A program made the position numbers and the translations under genes. From contig NCBV01000025.1 of the NCBI GenBank assembly GCA_002279355.1, positions 1-33,469 of the forward strand: DNA of 33,469 bases, in the 5' to 3' direction. Shown here piece by piece: positions 9,061 to 17,860 of this stretch. Position 1 is the first letter of the stretch, and each line of letters opens with the position of its first letter. Under the pieces are notes generated by a model. The model was not told the origin of the DNA. It did not search any database and saw only the letters and a program-made list of their open reading frames with translations. Origin of the DNA: Acidiphilium sp. 37-60-79. GTDB lineage: Bacteria; Pseudomonadota; Alphaproteobacteria; Acetobacterales; Acetobacteraceae.

Positions 9061-9297
9061 ATGCGCTCAAGCAATTCGGTTAACTCGACCTTTCATGTTC
9101 TGCGTGCGGCAGCCATTATCGCGGCGGTTATCGCGCTGGCGGGATGTAGTGATCCGCCGGTAACCTCGACCACCACGACGAGCCAGGAAACCACGGCGGC
9201 CCCGGCGATGATGGTGCCGGTGCCGAGCACGGTGACGACGCGAACCACCAACACCCAGACCATGCCGTATGGGACGATGCCGAGCAATAACCAGTAA
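9061..9297 (+). CDS. Small Thr-rich lipoprotein
   Basis: This 78-residue protein has an N-terminal hydrophobic helix ending in the lipobox LAGC (Cys29), so it should be lipid-anchored. The remaining 50 residues are Thr/Pro/Met-rich and look unstructured (TSTTTTSQETTAAP, TTRTTNTQTMPYG). A strong ribosome-binding site (AGGAGGCGAC) precedes the ATG. It follows another Thr-rich exported protein with similar composition, as a probable two-gene unit. It converges on mfd with only 12 bp between the stops. Function unknown. Confidence 0.75.
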   Translation: MRSSNSVNSTFHVLRAAAIIAAVIALAGCSDPPVTSTTTTSQETTAAPAMMVPVPSTVTTRTTNTQTMPYGTMPSNNQ

Positions 9298-9309
9298 AAC
9301 TTGGTTTGC

Positions 9310-12300
9310 TCAGGCGGCTTGCGGCTGGGTGGCGAGGCGTTGGAGATTTAACACCACGTCGCGCGCGGCGGCGAGTCGCGCTTGCACATTCATATCCCGG
9401 ATCATCACCAGCTTATGGTCCGGGCGCAGGCGCAATAGGCCGTTTTTGGTGGCGATATAGGCCAGCAAACCGGCGGGATTGGCGAAATAATTGCGGCGAA
9501 AGCCGATGACCATGCCTTTCGGGCCGGCTTCGAGTTTTTCCACCCCAGCATCACGGCAGGCGCGTTTGAGGGCAACGGTGGCGAGCAGGTTTTCCACCTC
9601 GCTGGGCATCGGGCCGAAGCGATCGACCAATTCGGCGGCGAGGGCTTCGCTGTCAGCATCCGTGGTGAGCGCGCCGATGCGCCGATACAGGCCGAGGCGC
9701 ACGGGCAGTTCGGTGACGTAGCTTTCCGGGATCAGCACCGGCAGGCCGAGCGAGATGTTGGGCGTCCAATCGCGGCTATGCTCGCGGGATTTTTGGCCGC
9801 CCTCGGCGCGCAAATCCGCCACCGCATCTTCCAGCATTTGTTGATAGAGCTCGATGCCGACTTCGCGGATATGGCCGGATTGCTCATCGCCGAGCAGATT
9901 GCCAGCGCCGCGCAAATCCAGATCATGCGAGGCGAGGGTGAAGCCCGCACCCAGCGTATCGAGTGTTTGCATCACTTCGAGGCGCTTTTGCGCGGAGGCG
10001 GCGAGCTTATGGGTGGCGGGCCAAGTGAGATAGGCGTAGCCGCGCTGTTTGCCGCGCCCGACCCGGCCGCGCAATTGATAAAGCCCGGCCAGGCCGAATA
10101 GATCGGCGCGCCAGATCAGGATGGTGTTGACCGCTGGCATGTCGAGCCCGGATTCGACGATGTTGGTGGCAAGCAAAATATCGTATTTGCCTTCGCTGAA
10201 TTCGGTCATCACCCGCTCGATTTCCGAGGGCGGCAGGCGGCCATGGGCGGTGGCGCAGCGTGCTTCGGGGGCAATTTCGGCGAGGCGCTCACGCATCCGA
10301 TCGAGATCCTCGATATGCGGCACCACGCAGAAAATTTGTCCGGAGCGAAACCGCTCGCGCGCCAGGGCTTCGCGGATCACCAGCGGGTCCCACGGCATGA
10401 TGAAGGTGCGCACGGCGAGGCGATCGACCGGCGGGGTGGTGATGAGTGAAAGATCGCGCACGCCGGTGAGGGCCAATTGCAGGGTGCGCGGAATCGGCGT
10501 GGCGGTCAGGGTCAGCACATGGACATCGGCTTTGAGCTGCTTGAGCCGTTCTTTGTGGGCGACGCCGAAATGCTGTTCCTCATCGACGATCAGCAGGCCG
10601 AGCTGGGCAAAATTGATCGATTTGGCGAGCAAAGCATGGGTGCCGATGACGATATTGATCCGGCCATCGGTGAGGCCGGTGCGCACGGCCGTGGCGTCTT
10701 TGGCGGAAACCAGGCGCGAGAGTTGCGCCACATGGATGGGCAAGCCGGCGAAGCGTTCGGCGAATAGGCGGTAATGCTGGCGGGCGAGCAAGGTGGTGGG
10801 CACCACGACGGCGACTTGGGTGCCGGCCATGGCGGCGACGAAGGCGGCGCGGAGTGCGACTTCGGTTTTGCCGAAGCCGACATCGCCGCAAATCAGCCGG
10901 TCCATCGGTTTGCCGGCGGCGAGGTCTTCCAGGACATCGGCGATGGCGCGGGATTGATCCTCGGTTTCGGTATAGGGGAAGCGGGCGCAGAACTCGGCGA
11001 AACTGCCATCCTCGGCGGCGAGCAGCGGGGCATCGTGCAGCTTGCGCTCGGCGGCGAGGCGGATCAGCCCGGCGGCAATGTCACGGATGCGGTTTTTGGC
11101 GCGGGCATGGCGGGCCTGCCAGGACGCGCCGCCGAGCTTGTCGAGCGAGACGCCTGCGGTTTCGGTGCCAAAGCGGGACAGCAGCTCGATATTTTCGACG
11201 GGCAGAAACAATTTATCGCCGCCATCATAGAGCAGCCGCAAGCAATCATGCGGGGCGCCATCGACGGTGAGGGTGACCAGCCCGTCATAGCGGCCGATGC
11301 CGTGTTCTTGGTGGACCACCAGATCGCCTTCGGCGGTTTCGGTGGCATCGGCGATGAATTGGTCGGCGCGCGGGCGGCGCGGCTTTGGCCTTGCGATGCG
11401 CGCACCGAGGAGATCCTGTTCGGCGATCACCGCCATATCATTGGCGACGAAGCCGCGCTCAAGCCCCAGCACCGCGAGCAGCACGGCGGTGCCTTGGGCG
11501 ATGCGCACCTCATCGGCATTGTCGATCGGGATCGAGCTGAGCCCGTGATCGCGCAGAAGTGCCGCGAGCCGGTCACGCGAGCCTTGGCTCCAGGCGGCGA
11601 GCACGACGCGGCGCCCGGCATCCTGCCAGCGGCGCACCAGTAGGCGAAATTCGTCAAAGACCGAATTGCTGGCGCCGGTTTGGGTGAGCACCGCGCCGGG
11701 GCGTGCGCCGGCATCGATCCGGTCGCTGCGTTCGGTGTCGGGGGCAGCGAAGGGGTCGAACATGAAACTGGGGTGCTGCGCCAAAATCGCGTCGAACTCG
11801 GCTGGGCTGAGATAAAGCTGCTCGGGGGCGATCGGGCGGTAGGGCACATCGCCGGGGCGGGTGGGGGTGCGCCGTGCGTCATAATGGTCGGCGATCATCT
11901 CGAACCGCGCGGCGGTGGAGGCTGGGGCTTGATGATCGAGGCTGATGGAGGCGTCGGGCAGGGCCTCGAACAGGGTGCTCATTTGCGTGGTGAAGAGTGG
12001 CGCGTAATGTTCCATGCCGGGATGGCGATGCCCGGCGGAGATGGCTTGATAGAGGGAATCATTGATCGCGTCCGCGCCGAATAGGTCGCGATAGGCGCTG
12101 CGAAACCGGCTGATCGAGTCGGGATCGCGCGGGATTTCTGAGGCGGGGTGAAATTCGAGGCGGGTGAGCGGCTCGGCGCTGCGTTGGGTGACCGGATCGA
12201 AGCTGCGCAGCGTATCGACCTGGTCGCCGAATAGGTCGATGCGCGCCGGCGTGGCGTCGCCTGCGGGCCAGACATCGAAAATGCCGCCGCGAATCGCGAA

Positions 12301-12750
12301 ATCGCCTTGTTCCATCACGGTGCCGACCCGGTGATAGCCTTGGGATTCCAGGAAGCGCGCCCAATCGGCGGGGTCGAGCACGGTGCCGGGGGCGATCTGG
12401 CGGGAGACGCCCGCGAATTGGGTGGCGGGCATGACGCGCTGGATGGCGGCATTGACCGTGGTGAGCAGCACCAGCGGGCCGGGGCGGCTTGTTTGCAAGC
12501 GGGTGAGGGTGGCGACGCGCTCGGCGATGATCGCGGGGTTGGGCGATACCCGGTCGTAAGGCAGGCAATCCCAGGCGGGAAAGCGCAGGACCGGGAGGGT
12601 GGGTGCAAAAAACCCGATCGCATCGGCGAGGCGGGCGAGGCGGGCATCATCGCGTGCGATATGGATGACCGCGCCGGTTTCCTGGGCGCGGCGGGCAATC
12701 AGGCTGGCATCGAACCCTTCGGGGGCGCCATGAACGGTGATCACGCCCAT
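9310..12750 (-). CDS. mfd: Transcription-repair coupling factor
   Basis: Mfd removes RNA polymerase stalled at DNA lesions and recruits UvrA. The 1146-residue length is typical. Regions in order are an N-terminal UvrB-homology part (VLRFPAWDCLPYDRVSP), the RNA polymerase-interacting CarD-like domain near 480 (GDLVVHQEHGIGRYDG...DKLFLPVENIELLSRFG), and the RecG-like translocase with Walker A GDVGFGKTE near 625, DEEQHFGV near 723 and TATPIPRTLQLAL. A QLRGRVGRG motif VI and the C-terminal TRCF domain complete it. It begins 3 bp after sdhE ends, so both are read as one unit from the divergent sdhE/recG gap. Confidence 0.97.
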   Translation of the reverse strand: MGVITVHGAPEGFDASLIARRAQETGAVIHIARDDARLARLADAIGFFAPTLPVLRFPAWDCLPYDRVSPNPAIIAERVATLTRLQTSRPGPLVLLTTVNAAIQRVMPATQFAGVSRQIAPGTVLDPADWARFLESQGYHRVGTVMEQGDFAIRGGIFDVWPAGDATPARIDLFGDQVDTLRSFDPVTQRSAEPLTRLEFHPASEIPRDPDSISRFRSAYRDLFGADAINDSLYQAISAGHRHPGMEHYAPLFTTQMSTLFEALPDASISLDHQAPASTAARFEMIADHYDARRTPTRPGDVPYRPIAPEQLYLSPAEFDAILAQHPSFMFDPFAAPDTERSDRIDAGARPGAVLTQTGASNSVFDEFRLLVRRWQDAGRRVVLAAWSQGSRDRLAALLRDHGLSSIPIDNADEVRIAQGTAVLLAVLGLERGFVANDMAVIAEQDLLGARIARPKPRRPRADQFIADATETAEGDLVVHQEHGIGRYDGLVTLTVDGAPHDCLRLLYDGGDKLFLPVENIELLSRFGTETAGVSLDKLGGASWQARHARAKNRIRDIAAGLIRLAAERKLHDAPLLAAEDGSFAEFCARFPYTETEDQSRAIADVLEDLAAGKPMDRLICGDVGFGKTEVALRAAFVAAMAGTQVAVVVPTTLLARQHYRLFAERFAGLPIHVAQLSRLVSAKDATAVRTGLTDGRINIVIGTHALLAKSINFAQLGLLIVDEEQHFGVAHKERLKQLKADVHVLTLTATPIPRTLQLALTGVRDLSLITTPPVDRLAVRTFIMPWDPLVIREALARERFRSGQIFCVVPHIEDLDRMRERLAEIAPEARCATAHGRLPPSEIERVMTEFSEGKYDILLATNIVESGLDMPAVNTILIWRADLFGLAGLYQLRGRVGRGKQRGYAYLTWPATHKLAASAQKRLEVMQTLDTLGAGFTLASHDLDLRGAGNLLGDEQSGHIREVGIELYQQMLEDAVADLRAEGGQKSREHSRDWTPNISLGLPVLIPESYVTELPVRLGLYRRIGALTTDADSEALAAELVDRFGPMPSEVENLLATVALKRACRDAGVEKLEAGPKGMVIGFRRNYFANPAGLLAYIATKNGLLRLRPDHKLVMIRDMNVQARLAAARDVVLNLQRLATQPQAA

Positions 12751-12753
12751 GGC

Positions 12754-13065
12754 TCAGCGCCCGGTTTTGGCTTGGGCGACGTCCGGCGCTTCCAGTTGGA
12801 TTTGGCGCAGCAGGGGGGAATCGGCATGGTCGGGAATCGGCAACCGACCGGTCAGCCAGTCGGCCAGATCGACATCGGGGAACTCCATGAGCGCCTCGAA
12901 CGCGTCCAACGCGGCATCGTCCATGGTCGCGACATGGCGATGGGCGAAGCCGCCGATCATCAAATCATTTTCGTAGGTGCCGCGATGGGTGGCGCGGTAC
13001 AGGACGCGCTTGCGGCGCTGGATGAGGGCGGGATGGGGATCGGGCTGCGGGGGATCAGGGATCAT
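12754..13065 (-). CDS. sdhE: FAD assembly factor SdhE (succinate dehydrogenase assembly factor 2)
   Basis: SdhE is a small helical protein that helps attach FAD covalently to the SDH flavoprotein subunit. The 103-residue product contains the family signature RGTYENDLMIGGFA, a variant of RGxxExD with the RG pair that contacts FAD. Acidic helices follow (DAFEALMEFPDVDLADWLTGR). An open frame extends 11 codons further upstream, but ATG at 13065 gives a start like that of homologues. The mfd gene follows by 3 bp, and recG starts 42 bp away on the other strand. Confidence 0.88.
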   Translation of the reverse strand: MIPDPPQPDPHPALIQRRKRVLYRATHRGTYENDLMIGGFAHRHVATMDDAALDAFEALMEFPDVDLADWLTGRLPIPDHADSPLLRQIQLEAPDVAQAKTGR

Positions 13066-13107
13066 GATGGGTTGCGATATAGAGTGCCAAGGCGGCACTG
13101 TCAGCCC

Positions 13108-15162
13108 GTGACCCCTGAGATGATCGATTCGCTACGCGCACCGCTGACCAGCCTGCCCGGCATTGGACCACGGCTGGCTGGGTTGCTGGCGCGTGCGGTG
13201 GGCGGTGAGACGGTGCTGGATGTGCTGTTTCATTTGCCGGAGGGATTTATCGACCGGCGCGGGCGGCTGCTGTTGAGCGAGGCGGTTGCGGGGCAGTTGG
13301 GCAATTTCGTGGTTGAGGTGATCGGGCATGAGGCGCCGGGGCGGCGCGGCCAGCCGCATCGGGTGGTGATCCGTGATGCGAGCGGTTTCGGCGAGGTGGT
13401 GCTGTTTCATGCCGGGCGGTTGGTGCAGTTTCCGGTGGGGGCCAAGCTACTGATTGCGGGCAAGGCCGAGCGGTTTGGCGCGCGCGTGTCGATCCGGCAT
13501 CCTGATTATGTGCTGCCGGCTGAGCAAGCATCGTCCTTGCCCGCGATTGAGCCGGTTTGGCGGCTGACGGCGGGGCTAACGCGGGGGGTGGTGGCGCGGG
13601 CGATGCGCGGGGCGTTGGCCGTCGTGCCGGAGCTGGCGGAATGGCAGCGCCCGAGGATTTTGGCGGATCGCGGCTGGCCCGGCTTTGTGCAGGCGCTGCG
13701 GCTATTGCAGATGCCTGCGCAGATCCCCGATGATAAGGCGGCGCGGCGGCTGGCTTATGATGAATTATTGGCGCGCCAGATTGCGTTTGCGCTGATCCGC
13801 AGGCGGCGGCACAAACGGCCGGGGCGGGCCTTCGTGGCGCAGGGGCGGCTGCGTGTGCAAGCGTTGGCGCGGTTTGGCCATCAGCCAACGCCGGCCCAGG
13901 CACAGGCTTTGGACGAGATTGACGCTGATTTGCGCGCCCCGCATCGGATGTTGCGGCTGTTGCAGGGCGATGTGGGGTCCGGCAAAACGCTGGTGGCGGC
14001 CTTGGCGATGCTGCGCGTGGTCGAAGCCGGGGCGCAGGCGGCGTTGTTAGCGCCGACCGATTTGCTGGCCCGCCAACATTACGCGACCTTGGCGCGGATT
14101 TGTCCGGTGCCGGTGGTGTTGCTCACCGGCTCGCTGAAGGCGCAGGAGCGGCGGGCGGCGCTCGCGGGGATCGCGGATGGGTCGGTCCCGATGATTGTTG
14201 GGACCCACGCGATTTTCCAGAAATCGGTCAATTTTCATGATCTCGGCTTGGCGGTGGTGGATGAGCAGCATCGCTTCGGGGTGGATCAGCGCCTCGCCTT
14301 GGGGGCAAAGGGGGCGGCGACGGATATGTTGGTGATGACGGCGACGCCGATTCCGCGCACGTTGTTGTTATCGCATTGGGGCGAGATGGCGGTGTCGCGG
14401 ATTACCGCAAAGCCGGCGGGGCGCACGCCGATCAAGACCACATTGCACCGGATTGATCAGATGGAGGCGATTACCGAGGCGGTGGCGCGGATGATTGCGC
14501 GGGGCGGGCGGGTTTATTGGGTTTGTCCGCTCGTCGCCGAGAGCGAAATGCTCGATATTGCGGCGGCGGAGTTGCGGTTTGCTGCTTTGACGGTTCGCTT
14601 TGGTGCGCGGGTGGGCTTGGTGCATGGGCGTCAGAAAATCGAGGCGCGGGCTGCGACACTTGCTGATTTTGCCGCCGGGCGGCTGGATATTTTGGTGGCC
14701 ACCACGGTGATTGAGGTGGGGGTGGATGTGGTGGATGCGACGGTGATGGTGATCGAGCATGCGGAGCGGTTTGGCCTTGCGCAATTGCATCAGCTGCGCG
14801 GGCGGGTTGGGCGCGGGGCGGCGGTGAGTTTTTGTTTGTTGCTGCATGATGCGGGGTTGAGCGTGGCTGCGCGCAAGCGGCTCGCGATTTTGCGTGAAAC
14901 GGATGATGGGTTTCGGATTGCTGATGAGGATTTTGCGATCAGGGGTGGGGGTGATTTGTTAGGAGCCAAGCAATCGGGGTTTCCGGGCTATCGGCTCGCT
15001 GATCCGGAGCGCGACGCCGATTTGATCGCGATGGCGCATCAGGATGCGACCTTGCTGCTGGAGGAGGACCCGAGGCTCGAAGCGGCGCGCGGGCAGGCCG
15101 TGCGGGTGTTGCTGCGCCTGTTCGATCATGCGCGGGCAGTGCGCGCTTTGGTGGCCGGATGA
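13108..15162 (+). CDS. recG: ATP-dependent DNA helicase RecG
   Basis: RecG reverses stalled replication forks and processes branched DNA. The GTG at 13108 gives 684 residues, and ATG at 13120 is an alternative. The N-terminal wedge/OB domain begins LPGIGPRLAGLLARAVGG. The helicase core has Walker A GDVGSGKT near 290, DEQHRFGV near 385, TATPIPRTLLLSHWGEM and QLRGRVGRG, ending with the RecG-type DFAIRGGGDLLGAKQSGFPGYRLAD. The reading frame stays open far upstream across sdhE on the opposite strand, but that part is antisense and is not RecG. It overlaps the next gene by ATGA. Confidence 0.96.
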   Translation: MTPEMIDSLRAPLTSLPGIGPRLAGLLARAVGGETVLDVLFHLPEGFIDRRGRLLLSEAVAGQLGNFVVEVIGHEAPGRRGQPHRVVIRDASGFGEVVLFHAGRLVQFPVGAKLLIAGKAERFGARVSIRHPDYVLPAEQASSLPAIEPVWRLTAGLTRGVVARAMRGALAVVPELAEWQRPRILADRGWPGFVQALRLLQMPAQIPDDKAARRLAYDELLARQIAFALIRRRRHKRPGRAFVAQGRLRVQALARFGHQPTPAQAQALDEIDADLRAPHRMLRLLQGDVGSGKTLVAALAMLRVVEAGAQAALLAPTDLLARQHYATLARICPVPVVLLTGSLKAQERRAALAGIADGSVPMIVGTHAIFQKSVNFHDLGLAVVDEQHRFGVDQRLALGAKGAATDMLVMTATPIPRTLLLSHWGEMAVSRITAKPAGRTPIKTTLHRIDQMEAITEAVARMIARGGRVYWVCPLVAESEMLDIAAAELRFAALTVRFGARVGLVHGRQKIEARAATLADFAAGRLDILVATTVIEVGVDVVDATVMVIEHAERFGLAQLHQLRGRVGRGAAVSFCLLLHDAGLSVAARKRLAILRETDDGFRIADEDFAIRGGGDLLGAKQSGFPGYRLADPERDADLIAMAHQDATLLLEEDPRLEAARGQAVRVLLRLFDHARAVRALVAG

Positions 15163-15608
15163 GCCGTGAATTTCCCGCCGCACCGCGTGTGGGCATTGGC
15201 GTGGTGGTGTTGCGCGGCGAGGCTGTTTTGCTGATCCGCCGGGGCCGTCCGCCCGGGCTGGGACAATGGAGCTTGCCCGGTGGCGGGCAGGAATTGGGGG
15301 AGACGGCGGAAGCGGCGGCGCGGCGCGAGTTGCGGGAGGAAACCGGCCTGACCGTTGGGGCGATGGTGCTGGCGGGCTATGCCGATCAAATTCATCACGA
15401 TGCTGAGGGGCGCGTGCAGTTTCATTACACGGTGCTGGATTTTGCCGCCCGCTATCAGGGCGGTGAGGCCCGATGCGGTGATGATGCGGCGGATTTGGCT
15501 TGGGTGATGCCGGCCGATTTCGCGGCTTACGGCGTGACGCCCGCGGTGCAGCGCATGGTGGGTCAGGCGCAACAGGCAATCCGACATATTCATGATGAAT
15601 TAATATGA
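15159..15608 (+). CDS. Nudix hydrolase, ADP-ribose pyrophosphatase-like
   Basis: A 149-residue single-domain Nudix protein. The Nudix box is complete at about residues 41-63 (GGGQELGETAEAAARRELREETGL), with the REETG metal-binding glutamates. The N-terminal strand VGIGVVVLRGEAVLLIRRG and a GLGQWSLPGG lead into the box. Such proteins hydrolyse nucleoside diphosphates linked to another moiety; the exact substrate cannot be read here. Its start overlaps the recG stop by ATGA, so the two are co-translated. It could be a housecleaning enzyme linked to DNA repair by context only. Confidence 0.9.
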   Translation: MSREFPAAPRVGIGVVVLRGEAVLLIRRGRPPGLGQWSLPGGGQELGETAEAAARRELREETGLTVGAMVLAGYADQIHHDAEGRVQFHYTVLDFAARYQGGEARCGDDAADLAWVMPADFAAYGVTPAVQRMVGQAQQAIRHIHDELI

Positions 15609-15733
15609 CACTTATGTTGCAACGCACCATGAACGGGCGGCGGCTGGTGCCTATTTGAGGTTCAGACCACGGCACTAGCGAAGGCGACCCCGCTGTGAGG
15701 CCGCTAACTGCCTGGATCAGATAGGAGTTTTCG

Positions 15734-16036
15734 ATGAATAAGATGATTGTTGTTGCGGCTGTTGCGGCCGCTTTGGCTGCAGGCTCGGTGGCGTATGCGG
15801 GTGAGGGCATTCCGAATTTGCCGGCACAGCCGATTGTGGCGCAGGTTGACACCGGGGTGATGGGCCAGAGCGATCCGCGCTTTACCGGCGTGCCGCATCA
15901 ATTGGTGGCGTTGCAGTTTGCCGCCAACATGGCGGGGCAGGATTATCCGCGTTTTGCGCCGGTGACGGTGGTGCCTGCGGTGGGTTCGACGGTTGAATAT
16001 GCCCAAGGGTCGGCGCGCGCGAAACCGCGTGGCTAA
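15734..16036 (+). CDS. Small exported protein of unknown function
   Basis: I do not recognise this 100-residue protein. It has a clean signal peptide (MNKMIVVAAVAAALAAGSVAYA, cleaved before GEG). The mature part of about 78 residues contains several short Pro/Gln/Val segments (GIPNLPAQPIVAQ, SDPRFTGVPHQLVALQFA, QDYPRFAPVTVVP) and no cysteine. The two DPRF/DYPRF-type phrases suggest a weak internal repeat. A GGAG ribosome-binding site lies 7 bp before the ATG. It has its own terminator downstream, so it is probably a single-gene unit encoding a periplasmic protein. Confidence 0.75.
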   Translation: MNKMIVVAAVAAALAAGSVAYAGEGIPNLPAQPIVAQVDTGVMGQSDPRFTGVPHQLVALQFAANMAGQDYPRFAPVTVVPAVGSTVEYAQGSARAKPRG

Positions 16037-16114
16037 TCGCCACACGATATAGGCGAGCCACTTTATCCGAGCAGATGATTTCATCGGATCGGATGGGGCT
16101 CTGGGTTGGCCAAG

Positions 16115-16148
16115 GGGGCTGCGCATCATCGGGTGCGCGGCCCCTTTT
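16115..16148 (+). terminator. Rho-independent terminator
   Basis: An 11-bp G+C-rich stem (GGGGCTGCGCA with TGCGCGGCCCC, one G-T pair), an 8-nt loop and a TTTT tail follow the exported-protein gene by about 80 bp. It argues against yejA starting at the earlier in-frame ATG at 16106. Confidence 0.85.
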
Positions 16149-16252
16149 GGTTTGCTTGGTCGCAGGCGGCGCGGCATAAGGCTGCATGGGTTTTAGCATC
16201 TCCCGCGTTGGTTCGCGATGAAAATTGGCGTGTTTTGCCCCGGCGCCTTGAG

Positions 16253-17860
16253 ATGATTCGCCGGTGGTGCGGCTGGCTCACCCTGGCGATGATGGTGGTG
16301 ATATTGCTCGGTGGCTGGGCTTCGGCTGTGACGCCGCCCGGTTTGCGCCTTGCCGCGATTGGCAGTTTTGACAGTTTTAACCCGTTCGTGCTGCGCGGCA
16401 CCGCGCCGCGCGGCATTTATCGACTGTGGATGCCGCTGATGCGCGCCTCGGCGTTTCGCCCGGGCGTGCTGCATCCGGCGGTGGCACTGAGCATGCGCGT
16501 CACGGCCAACCCGAGGCAGGTGACGTTTACGCTTAATCCAAAAGCGCGCTTTGCCGATGGCGCCGCGATCACCCCGGCTGATGTGATTTGGACATTTCAC
16601 ATATTGACCACGCAGGGTCAGCCGTTTTTTCGCTCCTATTATCGCGGGATCAAGGCGGTGAGCGCGGCGGGGCCGACGCAGGTGGTGTTTTCGCTCCGCG
16701 CCGATGCCGGGCGGGCTTTGCCTGCGGAAATTGCCGGAGAGCCGATTTTGCCCGCGCAATTTTGGCAGGGGCGACGCTTTGATGCGCTGCTGCGCACGCC
16801 GCCACCTGGATCCGGCCCGTATCGGATTGCGGCGGTTCGGATGGGGTCATCGATTACCTATCAGCTTGTGGCGCATTGGTGGGGTGATGGCGCGATGCCT
16901 CAGCAAACCGGCTTGCCGCGGCTGACTTATGAGTATTTTCGCAATCGCGCGGTGGCGCGTCAGGCGTTTCGCGCCGGGGCGCTCGATGTGTGGGTGCTGC
17001 ATGATCCGCGCCGGGCGGCGGGCTTGGTGCAAGCGGGGGTGCGGCTGGTGGCTTTGCCGATCAGGGAGCCTGCGGGCATGCATGGGCTGGTGTTTAATCT
17101 GCGCCGCCCCGCGCTGCGGGCAGTGGCGCTGCGCCATGGGCTTGCGGTGATGTTTGATTTTCCCTGGATCAACCGGGTGTTGCTGGGCGGGGTGATGCGG
17201 CGCAGCGATAGTTTTTTTAGCAATTCGCGGCTTGCTGCGCGCCGCGATGTGCCGACGCTGCCGAGCGGGGGGGCTTCTGGTTTCGATGATGCGGCGTTGC
17301 GTCAGGCGGTGCAGCTTCTGGGTCAGGCGGGCTATCGGCTGCATCAGGGCGTGATGGTTGATCCGAGCGGTGCGCGGCTGCGGGTTCGAGTGATTGTGGA
17401 AAATACGGCGTTGATGGCGCCGCTTATTGCCTATCGGGCGATGCTGGCGCGCTTGGGGGTTGGGCTGCGCATCGATCAGCTTGACCCGGCGGCGTATCAG
17501 GCGCGGTTGCAGGCGCGCAATTATGATTTGGCCTATGCGGATTTCCCGCAATCGCGGCATCCGGGGGCGGCAGAGGCGGATTATTTTGGCTGCGCGGCGG
17601 CGGCGCGGCCGGGAAGTTATAATTTGGCGGGGCTGTGCAGCCGGCGGATCGATCGCTTGATTGGGCGATTGCGGGCGGCGCCTGATCGTGCGGCGCGGGT
17701 GGTTGCGGCGCATCGGCTGGACCGTGCGTTGCGGCGGCGCTGGATTATCGTGCCGGGTTGGTATCAGGACCGGGTGTTGGTGGCGTATCGGGCTGGGGTG
17801 GTGCCGCCGCGGCGTGTGCCGTTGCGCGGGTTCGATGTTAGCACGTGGCGGCGCCGATGA
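16253..17860 (+). CDS. yejA: YejA-like peptide ABC transporter substrate-binding protein
   Basis: This is a periplasmic solute-binding protein of the SBP_bac_5 family, closest by eye to YejA, which with YejBEF imports peptides such as microcin C in E. coli. Starting at ATG 16253 gives 535 residues with a signal peptide (MIRRWCGWLTLAMMVVILLGGWASA). YejA-like phrases are FDSFNPFVLRG, FRSYYRGIKAV, and near 300 FDFPWINRVLLGG...RRSDSFFSNS. The frame is open back to 16106, but that would place the start inside a terminator and bury the signal peptide. It overlaps yejB by ATGA. The usual partners yejE and yejF are not next to it. Confidence 0.85.
   Translation: MIRRWCGWLTLAMMVVILLGGWASAVTPPGLRLAAIGSFDSFNPFVLRGTAPRGIYRLWMPLMRASAFRPGVLHPAVALSMRVTANPRQVTFTLNPKARFADGAAITPADVIWTFHILTTQGQPFFRSYYRGIKAVSAAGPTQVVFSLRADAGRALPAEIAGEPILPAQFWQGRRFDALLRTPPPGSGPYRIAAVRMGSSITYQLVAHWWGDGAMPQQTGLPRLTYEYFRNRAVARQAFRAGALDVWVLHDPRRAAGLVQAGVRLVALPIREPAGMHGLVFNLRRPALRAVALRHGLAVMFDFPWINRVLLGGVMRRSDSFFSNSRLAARRDVPTLPSGGASGFDDAALRQAVQLLGQAGYRLHQGVMVDPSGARLRVRVIVENTALMAPLIAYRAMLARLGVGLRIDQLDPAAYQARLQARNYDLAYADFPQSRHPGAAEADYFGCAAAARPGSYNLAGLCSRRIDRLIGRLRAAPDRAARVVAAHRLDRALRRRWIIVPGWYQDRVLVAYRAGVVPPRRVPLRGFDVSTWRRR

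Noticed and set aside
12307-13107. Upstream extension of the recG frame
   Set aside because: It is antisense to the conserved 5' part of mfd and to sdhE. RecG homology begins at LRAPLTSLPGIGPRL, right after GTG 13108.
16106-16252. Longer yejA start
   Set aside because: It would place the start within a strong terminator and put 49 residues ahead of a clear signal peptide.
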